Below, in pieces: positions 36,003 to 44,832 of a stretch of DNA of 64,000 bases. The stretch comes from Parasulfuritortus sp037439465. GTDB taxonomy: Bacteria > Pseudomonadota > Gammaproteobacteria > Burkholderiales > Thiobacillaceae. The stretch is taken from contig JBBIVX010000007.1 of assembly GCA_037439465.1 (NCBI GenBank), forward strand, positions 37,824 through 101,823, in the 5' to 3' direction. Under the pieces are notes generated by a model, which saw only the letters and a program-made list of their open reading frames with translations, did not search any database and had not been told where the DNA came from. Numbering within the stretch: position 1 is the stretch's first letter; each line of letters starts with the position of its first letter. The position numbers and the translations under genes are program-made.

Positions 36003-36661
36003 CAGTTCTTCTCCAGCAGGTAACCGAGGCCACGGTGAGTGCGTATGATGTCGGCGCCGAGCTTGCGGCGCAGATGATGGATGTGGACCTCGACGGCATT
36101 CGACTCGACACCCTCGTCCCAGCCATACAGGGCGGACTCGAGCTGTCCCTTGGAGATCACCTTGCCGGCGTTACGCATCAGCATTTCCAGGATGGCGAGT
36201 TCCTTGGCCGGCAAATCGATCACCCGCCCATCCACCCATGCCCGCCGGGCCGCCGGGTCGAATTCCAGTTTCCCCGCCTGCAGCCGTGGCGACGCTTGGC
36301 CGTCGGCGCGGCGGATCAGCGAGCGCAGCCTGGCCGCCAGCTCGTCCAGGTCAACCGGCTTGACCAGATAATCGTCGGCGCCGCTGTCGAGGCCCCGTAC
36401 CTTGTCCACAGTGGTGTCGCGGGCCGTCAACACCAGCACCGGCACGGTCTTGCCCTGGCCACGCAGATCGCGCAGCAGGCTCAGCCCGTCCAGGCGGGGC
36501 AGGCCGAGATCGAGCACCACCACAGCGTAGTCCTCGCTGGCCAGGGCCGTGCGTGCGCTCAAACCGTCGCGCAACCAATCGACATTGAAACCACCATGGC
36601 GCAACCCGGCCTGCAGGCCATCGCCCAACAGTTCGTCGTCCTCCACCAACAGGACACGCAT
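36002..36661 (-). CDS. OmpR-type response regulator, PmrA/QseB-like
   Basis: 219 residues. The receiver has acidic EDD at 7-9, Asp51 in VVLDLGLPRLDG and Lys in DDYLVKPVDLDEL; the winged helix ends THRGLGYLLEKN. It is the first gene of the two-component operon. The promoter carries a PmrA-like direct repeat (36711-36727), suggesting autoregulation. The phosphoethanolamine transferase at 6240 is a typical target of such systems, but no such box was seen directly before its gene. Confidence 0.94.
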   Translation of the reverse strand: MRVLLVEDDELLGDGLQAGLRHGGFNVDWLRDGLSARTALASEDYAVVVLDLGLPRLDGLSLLRDLRGQGKTVPVLVLTARDTTVDKVRGLDSGADDYLVKPVDLDELAARLRSLIRRADGQASPRLQAGKLEFDPAARRAWVDGRVIDLPAKELAILEMLMRNAGKVISKGQLESALYGWDEGVESNAVEVHIHHLRRKLGADIIRTHRGLGYLLEKN

Positions 36662-36695
36662 GGATGACCCCCATTATCCTTACTTGACTGCGGTC

Positions 36696-36727
36696 ATTAT
36701 CCACCAGCAGATTAACACTGGCTTAAG
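36696..36727 (-). promoter_or_regulatory. PmrA/QseB-type direct-repeat box and -10 element
   Basis: On the minus strand CTTAAG-CCAGT-GTTAAT (36711-36727) fits the PmrA box YTTAAK-N5-YTTAAK at 11 of 12 positions. Nine bases further on is GATAAT (36696-36701), a plausible -10; a second GATAAT lies at 36673-36678. It is 50-66 bases upstream of the response regulator ATG. Confidence 0.65.
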
Positions 36728-36812
36728 GTCGTGGGATGGCTTGTGAATTTATTGCAGGTCTCCGTCCTGCCCGCCGGCGCGGGCAGGATGCATGGGTGCG
36801 GAGTGGCCCGAT

Positions 36813-37217
36813 TCAGCCCTTGAAGAGCTTGCCGAGGACGCCGGTCAGAGTGTCGAGGGAGATGTCGCCCGTTTCCACCTTGCCGTTTGGCGTAAGTTTG
36901 TCAACGACAGCGGGCACCAGGTCGGCCAGGGAGGCGGAAGCCGCCTCCGCCGACAGGCCGAACTTGGCCGCCAGATCGCTCAGGGCACTCTCACCTACTG
37001 CGGCTTTGATCTGATCGGCGTTGATCGGCTGATTGTCTCCGGTGCTCACCCAGGAGGCGGCCTGGTCGGCCAGCCCGGCTTGTTTAAATTGCTTGAGCAG
37101 GCCTTCCAGACCACCCTGGTTTTGCAACAGGGCGGAAACCAAGCCCATCAGTGAATTGCCACCGGCCTGCTGATTGCCGCCAAGTACCTGTCCCAACATC
37201 CCGTCCAAGAGTCCCAT
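36813..37217 (-). CDS. YidB-family (DUF937) protein
   Basis: 134 residues, Gly/Ala/Leu-rich, starting MGLLDGMLGQVLGG with two helical halves (QNQGGLEGLLKQFKQAGL and LSDLAAKFGLSAEAASASLA), diagnostic of the YidB/DUF937 family. No signal peptide. Function unknown. A hairpin with a 9-10 bp GC stem lies downstream at 36765-36788 but lacks a T run. Confidence 0.9.
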   Translation of the reverse strand: MGLLDGMLGQVLGGNQQAGGNSLMGLVSALLQNQGGLEGLLKQFKQAGLADQAASWVSTGDNQPINADQIKAAVGESALSDLAAKFGLSAEAASASLADLVPAVVDKLTPNGKVETGDISLDTLTGVLGKLFKG

Positions 37218-37331
37218 GGTCTTCTCCTTTGTCTTTGCCTGGCCCGTATTGGGCAGGCTCGAGGGACTATAGCATCGGCGAAAAGGGCGTTTCAGGACAC
37301 GTTTCTACGGACTGCGCCTGGTACAGAACTA

Positions 37332-38861
37332 TCAGGCCGGCTCCCAGGCCACCTGCACGACCGGCGAGCGCAGTTTCTTTTCCAGTATTTCCATGGTGGC
37401 GCGGCCAATGTAGTCACTGCTCGGGTCGAGGCTGTCAAGAGCCTCCAGATAGGCACGGGCGATCAGGCGGCCAAGCGGATTGGGATTGTAGAGCAGCTTC
37501 TTGATGGTGAAGGGGTTGAGGGTGAGTGGGTCATAGCCGGCCTTGAGGTAACCGTCCGCAATCAGCCGCTTCTCGACCGGGGTATTGGGCTGGATGCCAA
37601 TGAAAAAGATAAAGGGCAGCACGTTGTCGCGGCCGAACATGCGGTACAGCTCCTTGATGCGGTCTATGGTGGCGAGCAGGGTGGCAGGTGTCTCGCCTGG
37701 CGCATTGAGCGGCATGTAAAGCTTGATCTTTTGGTTGATGTGACCGGCCTGCTGGAAGAATTTGAAGGCTTCCATCTGCTGATCGAGGTTGTAACCCAGG
37801 GTCAGGCTATCGACGATGTCCTGCGAGCCGGTAAAGGAGAGATCGACGCTGGAAAGACCGCTCGCCAGCATCTTGCGGGCAATGTCGGCAGTAAGGTGAT
37901 TTAGGCGCAGGTAGCCAGTCCAGCTCACGTCGACGCGGCGCGCCAGCATCTCGTCGAGGATGGCCTCGACGTGGCGGGTGCTGCGCAGGGTGGAGCAAAA
38001 CTGGGCGTCGGTGAACCATATCTTCCTGACGCCCCAGACCTTGTTCAGGGTCTCGATCTCCTTGGCGACCTCGGCGGCGTCGCGGAAACGCTGGCGAGCC
38101 CCCTCGATCTTGTTGTAGAGGCAGAAATGGCACTGAAACGGGCAACCTCGCTTGGTGTGGACACCGATGGTGTCGCCCAGGTACTCGCGGAAGCCGGAGA
38201 AGATGCTGTCGACATAATCGAAATCGACCGCCGTCAGCCGGTTGAGGTCGAAGTTCTCCTCCGCCATGTGGTGCGTTACCTGGCCTTGGCTGTCCTTGTA
38301 ATAGTAATGCCCGGCCGGATTTTCAAAGCCATCGACAATGGACAACATGGCCTCCTCGCCTTCGCCCACCACCACCACGGTGTCGGCCGGGCATTTGGCG
38401 GCAACGTACTGGCCGAAGATCGACACCGCCGTGCCGCCCACCACAATGCGCGATGCCGGCATGAGCCGCCGCGCCAGATTCATGTAAGCGAAGTTGCGCA
38501 GCCGCGCCGCGGCGTAATCCCAGATGATGCCGACGGCATCCCAGGCCGCCCTCAGACGCCGCCAGGGATTGGGGGAATGGTCGAAATTCATGACCACATC
38601 GAGGGCGTCGTTCTCCGGGTGCGGCCCGAAGGTCTGCATGTTGCGCCAGGAAAAAGCCACGACGTCGGGACGCTGCGCCAGGATGCGCTGGCGCAGCACG
38701 GCCTGGCGTTCGGCCGGCGTTACCAGCGCCAGATCGAGTATTTCCTGACGGATGCCGGGCCGCTGCTTGTGGATAAAATCGGCGACGTAGATCACCCCGC
38801 CCGGGTAGATCTTCCAGACCGGCAAGCGGACATAAAGCACTGACTGAACAGAATTCGCCAT
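37332..38861 (-). CDS. Orphan radical SAM protein with degenerate B12-binding-like N-domain
   Basis: 509 residues. The radical SAM cluster motif is Cys240-X3-Cys244-X2-Cys247 in KRGCPFQCHFCLYN. Residues 1-200 resemble the cobalamin-binding half of class B enzymes (VVGGTAVSIFGQ, VVVGEGEEAM), but no DXHXXG cobalamin motif is visible, so B12 binding may be lost. The C-terminal 150 residues are specific. Transcribed alone between yidB and panC, no pathway neighbour. Likely performs a methylation, ring or C-C chemistry; substrate unknown. Confidence 0.85.
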   Translation of the reverse strand: MANSVQSVLYVRLPVWKIYPGGVIYVADFIHKQRPGIRQEILDLALVTPAERQAVLRQRILAQRPDVVAFSWRNMQTFGPHPENDALDVVMNFDHSPNPWRRLRAAWDAVGIIWDYAAARLRNFAYMNLARRLMPASRIVVGGTAVSIFGQYVAAKCPADTVVVVGEGEEAMLSIVDGFENPAGHYYYKDSQGQVTHHMAEENFDLNRLTAVDFDYVDSIFSGFREYLGDTIGVHTKRGCPFQCHFCLYNKIEGARQRFRDAAEVAKEIETLNKVWGVRKIWFTDAQFCSTLRSTRHVEAILDEMLARRVDVSWTGYLRLNHLTADIARKMLASGLSSVDLSFTGSQDIVDSLTLGYNLDQQMEAFKFFQQAGHINQKIKLYMPLNAPGETPATLLATIDRIKELYRMFGRDNVLPFIFFIGIQPNTPVEKRLIADGYLKAGYDPLTLNPFTIKKLLYNPNPLGRLIARAYLEALDSLDPSSDYIGRATMEILEKKLRSPVVQVAWEPA

Positions 38862-38972
38862 GATGGTCTCTCTCCGTCGGCCGGCTTTAGCTTAATGCCG
38901 GCCGGCTACGCATCTCAATATTAATGGATTCTAATACTTAAAACTCCGTTGCGGGCCGAATTGCCTATTGCG

Positions 38973-39794
38973 TCAAACCTCGATGTTGTCGATGAGTCGC
39001 GTTTTTCCCAACCTCGCCGCCCCAAGCGCCACCAGGGCGTGACCCAGGGCGGCGGGCGGCAACAGGGAGTCGCGGCGACGCACGGCGATGTAATCCACAA
39101 CCCAGCCATATTGGCGCAGGCGGTCGCCGGCCTCGGCCTCCAAGGCTTGCCAGTCGCCACCGCCCGCCCGCAGGGCGGCGGCGACGCGGCACAACTCACG
39201 GTACAGTCGCGGTGCCTCAGCGCGCTCGGCGGCGGTGAGATAGCCGTTGCGCGAGGACAGCGCCAGGCCGTCGGCGGCCCGCGCCGTCTCGGCCTCCAGA
39301 ATGATAATCGGCAGGTTGAACTGGCGGGTCATGCCTTTGATGAGGTGGAGTTGCTGATAGTCTTTCTTGCCGAACACTGCATAGCGCGGTCCGACCACGT
39401 TGAAGAGCTTGAGCACCACGGTGCAGACGCCCGCGAAATGGCCCGGCCGGAAGGCACCGCATAAGGCATCGGCCAGCGGCGGCACGACTTGAAAAGTCTG
39501 CGGCTCGGCATACATCTCGGCCACATCCGGCGCGAAGGCAAAGTCGCAGCCGGCGGCTTCGAGCTTCTCGCAGTCCGCCGTCAGGGTGCGCGGGTAGCGC
39601 TCGAAGTCTTCTCCCTGGCCGAACTGCAGAGGGTTGACGAAGAGGCTGACGACCACTGGTCGGCCAGCCGCCGCGGCCAGCCGCACCAGTGCCAGGTGGC
39701 CGTCATGCAGATTGCCCATGGTGGGGACGAAAGCGGTCTGGCCTGAATCGGCCAGGGCCGCGCGCAGTTCGGCGACGCCGTGAACGATGCGCAT
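38973..39794 (-). CDS. panC: Pantothenate synthetase
   Basis: 273 residues from the ATG at 39794. Class I-like motifs: FVPTMGNLHDGHLALV (HIGH-like), FGKKDYQQL and LSSRNGYL (KMSKS-like). It joins pantoate to beta-alanine using ATP. It directly follows panB with a 1-base gap, forming the pantothenate pair. Confidence 0.98.
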   Translation of the reverse strand: MRIVHGVAELRAALADSGQTAFVPTMGNLHDGHLALVRLAAAAGRPVVVSLFVNPLQFGQGEDFERYPRTLTADCEKLEAAGCDFAFAPDVAEMYAEPQTFQVVPPLADALCGAFRPGHFAGVCTVVLKLFNVVGPRYAVFGKKDYQQLHLIKGMTRQFNLPIIILEAETARAADGLALSSRNGYLTAAERAEAPRLYRELCRVAAALRAGGGDWQALEAEAGDRLRQYGWVVDYIAVRRRDSLLPPAALGHALVALGAARLGKTRLIDNIEV

Positions 39795-39795
39795 G

Positions 39796-40578
39796 TCAGA
39801 AACTGTGTTCCGGCCCCGGGAAGCGGCCGGCACGCACGTCCGCGGCATAGGCGGCCACCGCCGCGCGAATGCTGCCAGCGCCGGCCAGATAGTCCTTGGC
39901 GAAGCGGGGCGGTTTCTCGGTCAGGCCAAGCAGGTCGTTGAGCACCAGCACCTGGGCGTCACAGCCCGCGCCGGCGCCAATGCCTATGGTCGGGATGCGC
40001 AGCAACTCGCTCACTTCGGCGGCGAGCAGGGCGGGAATGGATTCCAGCAACAACATGCCGGCGCCGGCTTTCTCCAGGTCGGCGGCATCCTTGATCAATT
40101 GCTGGGCGGCCTTGCTGTCCCTGGCCTGGGCGCGATAGCCGGTCAGGTTGACCGACTGCGGCATCAGGCCGATGTGGGCGCAGACCGGGAGGCCGCGATG
40201 GCTGAGGAATTCGACCGTCTCGACCATGACGGCGCCGCCCTCCAGCTTGACCATGTTGGCCCCCGCCGCCAGCAGGCGGGCGGCGCTGGCGAAGGCCTGG
40301 GCCGGCCCCGATTGATAACTGCCGAAGGGCAGGTCGGCCATGACAAAGGCGGCCTCACCGGCCCCGCGCCGCACCGCCTCGGTATGGTAGACGAGCTGTT
40401 CAAGGGTAACCGGGAGGGTGGTGGCATACCCCTGCACGGTCATGCCGAGCGAGTCGCCGACCAGCAGTATGTCCACACCGGCCTCCGCCAGCAGGCGGGC
40501 GAAACTGGCGTCATAGCAGGTCAGCGCAACCAGCTTTTCACCGGTCTCGGCCTTCTTGATGAGTTGCGGCATGAACAT
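39796..40578 (-). CDS. panB: 3-methyl-2-oxobutanoate hydroxymethyltransferase
   Basis: 260 residues from the ATG at 40578. GDSLGMTVQGYATTLPVTLEQ and VMADLPFGSYQ are the metal and ketoisovalerate-binding motifs. It uses methylene-tetrahydrofolate to form ketopantoate, the first step to pantothenate. folK lies 34 bases upstream, linking folate and pantothenate genes in one minus-strand operon with pcnB. Confidence 0.98.
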   Translation of the reverse strand: MFMPQLIKKAETGEKLVALTCYDASFARLLAEAGVDILLVGDSLGMTVQGYATTLPVTLEQLVYHTEAVRRGAGEAAFVMADLPFGSYQSGPAQAFASAARLLAAGANMVKLEGGAVMVETVEFLSHRGLPVCAHIGLMPQSVNLTGYRAQARDSKAAQQLIKDAADLEKAGAGMLLLESIPALLAAEVSELLRIPTIGIGAGAGCDAQVLVLNDLLGLTEKPPRFAKDYLAGAGSIRAAVAAYAADVRAGRFPGPEHSF

Positions 40579-40612
40579 GCGTGCACTCCGGAGAGAATGG
40601 GGAAATGATAGA

Positions 40613-41116
40613 TCAGTACGCGGCGCTCGGGGCGAACCGGCGCACCGTGTCGCGCACCACCCCGGCGAGCGCCGCCTTGATCGGACCGCGGCCAGGCAGG
40701 TCGAGGTCGGGCGCGATCTCGGCCAGTGGCAGGAGCACGAAGGCGCGCTCGTGCATGCGCGGGTGCGGGATATGCAGGCCGGGTTCGTCCACGCGCGCGG
40801 CGTCGTAGAGCAGGATATCGAGGTCGAGGGTGCGCGGGGCGTTGCGGAAAGTACGCTTACGGCCATGCCGCTGCTCGATGTCGAGCAGGCGGCCGAGCAG
40901 TGCGCGCGGACTCAGGGCGGTGTCGAGTTTGACCACGGCATTGACGTAATCGGGCTGACCGGCATAACCAGCCGGCTTGCTGGCATATAGGCCGGAAGCG
41001 GCAATCAGGCGGGTGTCGGCGAGGTCGGCCAGTTCGCTGATCGCCTTTTCGACCTGCTCGCGCGGATCATCCAGGTTGGCGCCGAGCGCCACAAAGACGA
41101 TGTGGCGCTCAGCCAT
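40613..41116 (-). CDS. folK: 6-hydroxymethyl-7,8-dihydropterin pyrophosphokinase
   Basis: 167 residues from the ATG at 41116. FVALGANLDDPREQV at the start, and RNAPRTLDLDILLYD plus IPHPRMHERAFVLLPL are HPPK signatures with the two catalytic Asp in DLDIL. Transfers pyrophosphate to the folate pterin. Its start overlaps the pcnB 3' end by 8 bases. Confidence 0.97.
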   Translation of the reverse strand: MAERHIVFVALGANLDDPREQVEKAISELADLADTRLIAASGLYASKPAGYAGQPDYVNAVVKLDTALSPRALLGRLLDIEQRHGRKRTFRNAPRTLDLDILLYDAARVDEPGLHIPHPRMHERAFVLLPLAEIAPDLDLPGRGPIKAALAGVVRDTVRRFAPSAAY

Positions 41117-42455
41117 GGCCGGCGCCGGCCGCAACCGCCGCCGGCTTGCGCCGCCGCCGCCGACGCTTGCCGCCGGCGGGTTCGTCGGCCCGCAACATGG
41201 CGCTGCGAGTTTCCTCGTCGGCCTCCTGAAAACGGGTCCACCAGTCAGCCAGTTCCTCGGCCGCGTCGCCGCCGCGGGCACGCAGTACGAGAAAGTCATA
41301 GCCGGCGCGAAAACGGGGATGCGCCAACAGACGGAAGGGACGACGGCCGCCGCGCTGTTCAAAGCGAGGTTGCAGGGCCCAGATTTCTTTAATCATACCG
41401 TCCAGACGACGAGGGAAGGCCAGCGTGCCGCGCTGTTCTTCCAGGGTATCGTCCATGGCGGCGAACAGGGCGGCCATCTCCGCCATGCCCTGGTCGCGGT
41501 TGCGCCGCCAGGCAGCCACCATGTTCGGCCAAAGCAGGCAGGCGAGCATGAAGGCTGGAGAGGCGGATTGGCCGCAGCGCACCCGCTCGTCGGTGTCATG
41601 CAAGGCATGATGCAAAAAAACACGCCGCCCGGCGTCGTCCAGCAGGGTATCCAGCATCGGCAGGATGCCATGGTGCAGGCCCTCGGCACGCAACTGGTGG
41701 ACACTGCGTTCGGCGTGGCCGGAGAGCAACAGCTTCATCATCTCGTCATACAGCCTGGCGGCGGGGATGCGTTCCAGCATGGGGGCCAGCGCGGCGATGG
41801 GGGCGCGCGTGGCCGGGTCGATGTGAAAATCCAGCTTGGCGGCGAAACGGACGGCTCTGAGCATGCGCACCGGGTCTTCCCGATAGCGTACGGCCGGGTC
41901 GCCGATCATGCGCAACACCTTTTTTTTGGCATCGGCCACCCCGCCATGCCAGTCCCATATTTCCTCTTTCTCAGGGTCGTAGTAAAGGGCGTTGACCGTG
42001 AAATCACGGCGCACGGCATCGTCCACCTGGGTGCCAAAGACGTTGTCGCGCAGCAGCATGCCGTCAGCCGCGGTGACCCGGTCTTCGTCGCCATCGCTTT
42101 GCGGGTTGTGGGCACGAAAGGTGGTGACCTCGATGGTGTCCTGACCGCAGTAGACGTGCACGATCTGAAAACGGCGGCCGATGATGCGCGAGCGCCGGAA
42201 GAGGCGGCGGATATCATCCGGAGTGGCGTCAGTGGCGACGTCGAAGTCCTTGGGCTCGCGACCGAGCAGCAGGTCGCGTACGGCGCCGCCCACCACGAAG
42301 GCAGCGTAGCCATTCTCTTTGAGGACGCGAGTGGTCTTGAGGGCGCAGGGATGAATCCGCTCCAGGTGGATGCCATGCTGCTCTATGGAAAAGATGCGTG
42401 GATCGGCCCGGCCTTCCGGTTTGCCGAGAACCTTTTTGAACCAGCGGCGGATCAT
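41109..42455 (-). CDS. pcnB: Poly(A) polymerase I
   Basis: 448 residues. The nucleotidyltransferase core VVGGAVRDLLLGREPKDFDV contains the metal-binding DFD; further RRDFTVNALYYD. The basic C-terminal tail (KRRRRRRKP) fits RNA binding by PAP I rather than a CCA enzyme, and the pcnB-folK-panB order is the usual one. Adds 3' poly(A) to RNAs for decay. A TATAAT is present on the minus strand at 42536-42541 and may be its -10 box. Confidence 0.94.
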   Translation of the reverse strand: MIRRWFKKVLGKPEGRADPRIFSIEQHGIHLERIHPCALKTTRVLKENGYAAFVVGGAVRDLLLGREPKDFDVATDATPDDIRRLFRRSRIIGRRFQIVHVYCGQDTIEVTTFRAHNPQSDGDEDRVTAADGMLLRDNVFGTQVDDAVRRDFTVNALYYDPEKEEIWDWHGGVADAKKKVLRMIGDPAVRYREDPVRMLRAVRFAAKLDFHIDPATRAPIAALAPMLERIPAARLYDEMMKLLLSGHAERSVHQLRAEGLHHGILPMLDTLLDDAGRRVFLHHALHDTDERVRCGQSASPAFMLACLLWPNMVAAWRRNRDQGMAEMAALFAAMDDTLEEQRGTLAFPRRLDGMIKEIWALQPRFEQRGGRRPFRLLAHPRFRAGYDFLVLRARGGDAAEELADWWTRFQEADEETRSAMLRADEPAGGKRRRRRRKPAAVAAGAGHG

Positions 42456-42634
42456 GACGGCCGGGCGCTCCGGCGGCGAGGTAAGGGTGCCAGCATGGGC
42501 AGGCGCGCGATAATGTTTTAAGGGTCGGGGTGACCATTATACACAGCCGCCCAAGGCCGCTGCCTTGCCTGATATACGGGGCTGACGCACAATAGCCGTG
42601 ATTTCCAACCGCCTTATCCTGAAAGAGGTTCTGA

Positions 42635-43240
42635 GTGCTCGCCCTCATCGAAGCCGCCGGCTGGCCTATCTGGCCATTGATCATTGCCTCCATCCTGGCC
42701 CTGGCCATCATCTTCGAGCGCGCCTACACCCTGCGCCGCAACCAGATCATCCCGACCGCTCTCCTGGAGCAGACCTTGCCGGTCCTGCGCCGGGAGGGGG
42801 TCAATGCCGAAACGCTGCGCGGCCTGGCGGAAGGCTCGCCTTTGGGACGCCTACTCGCCGCCGGCATCCGCAATGCCGCCAGCAGCCGCGAGATCATGAA
42901 GGAATCGCTGGAAGAGACCGGCCGCGCCGTGGCGCATGACCTTGGCCGTTATCTCACCACCCTCGGCACCATCGCCACCGTGGCGCCATTGCTCGGTCTG
43001 CTCGGCACGGTGATCGGCATGGTGGAGATCTTTGGCTCGCAGACCCCCACCGGAGGCAACCCGGCGGTGCTCGCGCATGGCATCTCTGTGGCGCTCTACA
43101 ACACCGCCTTCGGTCTCATCGTCGCCATTCCCAGCATGATTTTCTACCGTTACTTTCGCGGCAAGGTCGATGCCCTGCTGGTGGAAATGGAACAGCAGGC
43201 GCTGACCCTGGTGGAAATGCTGCATGGGGAACGCAAGTGA
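42635..43240 (+). CDS. exbB: ExbB/TolQ-type proton channel subunit
   Basis: 201 residues from a GTG at 42635, with GAAAGAGG upstream. Three membrane helices; the conserved APLLGLLGTVIGMVEIF segment is the MotA/TolQ/ExbB signature. With ExbD it couples proton flow to TonB-dependent or similar envelope transport. In Betaproteobacteria this exbB-exbD-lpxK order is common. exbD starts within the stop codon (4-base overlap). Confidence 0.94.
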   Translation: MLALIEAAGWPIWPLIIASILALAIIFERAYTLRRNQIIPTALLEQTLPVLRREGVNAETLRGLAEGSPLGRLLAAGIRNAASSREIMKESLEETGRAVAHDLGRYLTTLGTIATVAPLLGLLGTVIGMVEIFGSQTPTGGNPAVLAHGISVALYNTAFGLIVAIPSMIFYRYFRGKVDALLVEMEQQALTLVEMLHGERK

Positions 43241-43665
43241 ATTTCCAGCGCGGTATCGATCGCAACGATCCGGAGATCAACCTGATCCCGCTGATCGACG
43301 TGCTGCTGGTGATCCTGATCTTCCTCATGGTCACCACCACCTATGCCCGTTTCGCCGAGTTGCAGATCAACCTCCCGGAAGCCAAGGGTGACAGCGCCAA
43401 GGAAGTGCCGGCGCAAATCGCCGTCGATGTCGACGCCACCGGCCACTATCGCATTGATACCGCCGCCATCAACGGCCAAACCGTCGAGATTCTGGCGGAG
43501 TCCCTGCGCCATGCGGCGCAAACGCGCAAGGAGCCGGTAGTGGTGATCAGCGCCGATGCCGAGGCCTCGCATCAGTCCGTGGTGCGGGTCATGGACGCCG
43601 CCCGCCGGGTCGGGTTGACGCGGGTGACCTTCGTAACCCAGACCACGGCCAGCGACACGCCTTGA
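43237..43665 (+). CDS. exbD: ExbD/TolR-type transport protein
   Basis: 142 residues from a GTG at 43237. One N-terminal helix contains INLIPLIDVLLVILIFLMV with the proton-carrying Asp, followed by a periplasmic TolR-like domain. No tonB gene is in the window. lpxK begins in the stop codon (4-base overlap). Confidence 0.94.
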   Translation: MNFQRGIDRNDPEINLIPLIDVLLVILIFLMVTTTYARFAELQINLPEAKGDSAKEVPAQIAVDVDATGHYRIDTAAINGQTVEILAESLRHAAQTRKEPVVVISADAEASHQSVVRVMDAARRVGLTRVTFVTQTTASDTP

Positions 43666-44669
43666 GCCTGGCAAACCGGTTGGTGCGCTGCTGGTATGGC
43701 CCCGGCCGCTGGTGCCTGCTGCTACTTCCTCTCGCCGTCGTCTTCCGCATGCTCGCGGCTTTACGCCGCCACCTCTATGCCCACCGCTGGCTTCCGGTCG
43801 AACGGCTGCCGGTGCCGGTGATCGTGATCGGCAACATCACTGCCGGCGGCACCGGCAAAACTCCCCTTGCGCTTTGGCTCGTGACCAGGCTGACGGCGGC
43901 CGGCTACCGGCCCGGCATCGTCAGTCGCGGCCATGGCGGACGGGCACAGTCACCGCTGCCGGCGTTTGCCGATAGCGAGGCCGCCGCCGTCGGCGACGAG
44001 CCGGTGCTGCTCGCCCGCCGCGCCGTCTGTCCGGTGTGGGTGGGACGGCGGCGCGCGGCGGCGGCGCGGGCGCTGCTGCAGGCCCACCCCGAGGTCGACG
44101 TGATCGTCGCCGACGACGGCCTGCAACACTATGCCCTCGCCAGGGACATGGAGGTCGCCGTGATGGACGGCGAGCGTGGCTTGGGCAATGGCTGGCCGCT
44201 ACCGGCGGGCCCGCTGCGCGAGAGTCGCAAGCGGCTGAGCGAGGTCGATGCCGTAGTGATAAACGGCGATGGGGCCGGCGCGGCCGGGCTCAACTGCCCA
44301 TTTTTCAGGATGCGGCTTATCGGCCGCGGTTTTCAGGCGCTTGCCGATCCTGGCCGGCTGGCAGCCGTCGACCGGTTCCGCGGCCGCCGGGTAAATGCCC
44401 TGGCGGGCATCGGCAATCCCAACCGTTTTTTTACCGCCCTCAGGAACCTCGGGCTGGACATCACCGCACACGCCTACCCTGATCATTACGCCTTCCGGCA
44501 GAGCGACCTGCCGGCTGGTACGCTGCTGATGACCGAGAAGGACGCGGTCAAATGTGCCCGCCTCCACCACCCGGACGCCTGGGCATGGGTGGTTGACGCC
44601 GAGGTGGATGAGGGACTAGAAACATTAGTATTCAAACGGCTGAAACATCATGGACAACAAACTGCTTGA
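43662..44669 (+). CDS. lpxK: Tetraacyldisaccharide 4'-kinase
   Basis: 335 residues from a TTG at 43662. An N-terminal membrane-associated helix is followed by the Walker A GNITAGGTGKT at residues 57-67 and VIVADDGLQHYALARD (DXDX-type). Phosphorylates the lipid A disaccharide at the inner membrane. Translationally coupled to exbD and overlapping the Trm112 gene by 20 bases. Confidence 0.96.
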   Translation: MSLANRLVRCWYGPGRWCLLLLPLAVVFRMLAALRRHLYAHRWLPVERLPVPVIVIGNITAGGTGKTPLALWLVTRLTAAGYRPGIVSRGHGGRAQSPLPAFADSEAAAVGDEPVLLARRAVCPVWVGRRRAAAARALLQAHPEVDVIVADDGLQHYALARDMEVAVMDGERGLGNGWPLPAGPLRESRKRLSEVDAVVINGDGAGAAGLNCPFFRMRLIGRGFQALADPGRLAAVDRFRGRRVNALAGIGNPNRFFTALRNLGLDITAHAYPDHYAFRQSDLPAGTLLMTEKDAVKCARLHHPDAWAWVVDAEVDEGLETLVFKRLKHHGQQTA

Positions 44670-44832
44670 AATTCTCGTCTGCCCTCTTTGCAAGGGGCCA
44701 CTCGTATATCGCAAGGAAGCCTCGGAACTGATCTGCAAGGCGGACCACCTGGCCTTCCCGATCCGCGACGGCATCCCCGTCATGCTGGAAGAAGAGGCCA
44801 GGCGGCTGGCGGAGACCGAAGAGGTAAGTTGA
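44650..44832 (+). CDS. Trm112/YcaR-family small protein
   Basis: 60 residues. LLEILVCPLCKGPLVYRKE and LICKADHLAFPIRDGIPVML are characteristic; the zinc-type Cys residues are partly kept (CPLC and one more Cys). In eukaryotes and archaea Trm112 activates methyltransferases; the bacterial role is not fixed. Usually followed by kdsB in Betaproteobacteria, but here by fliJ, whose ATG overlaps this stop. Confidence 0.93.
   Translation: MDNKLLEILVCPLCKGPLVYRKEASELICKADHLAFPIRDGIPVMLEEEARRLAETEEVS

Noticed and set aside
36765..36788. GC-rich hairpin downstream of yidB
   Set aside because: A 10-bp stem is present but there is no T run on either strand, so I did not call it a terminator.
42229..42711. 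Minus-strand frame extending upstream of pcnB and across the exbB start
   Set aside because: No family similarity, in a different frame from pcnB, and overlaps both real genes.
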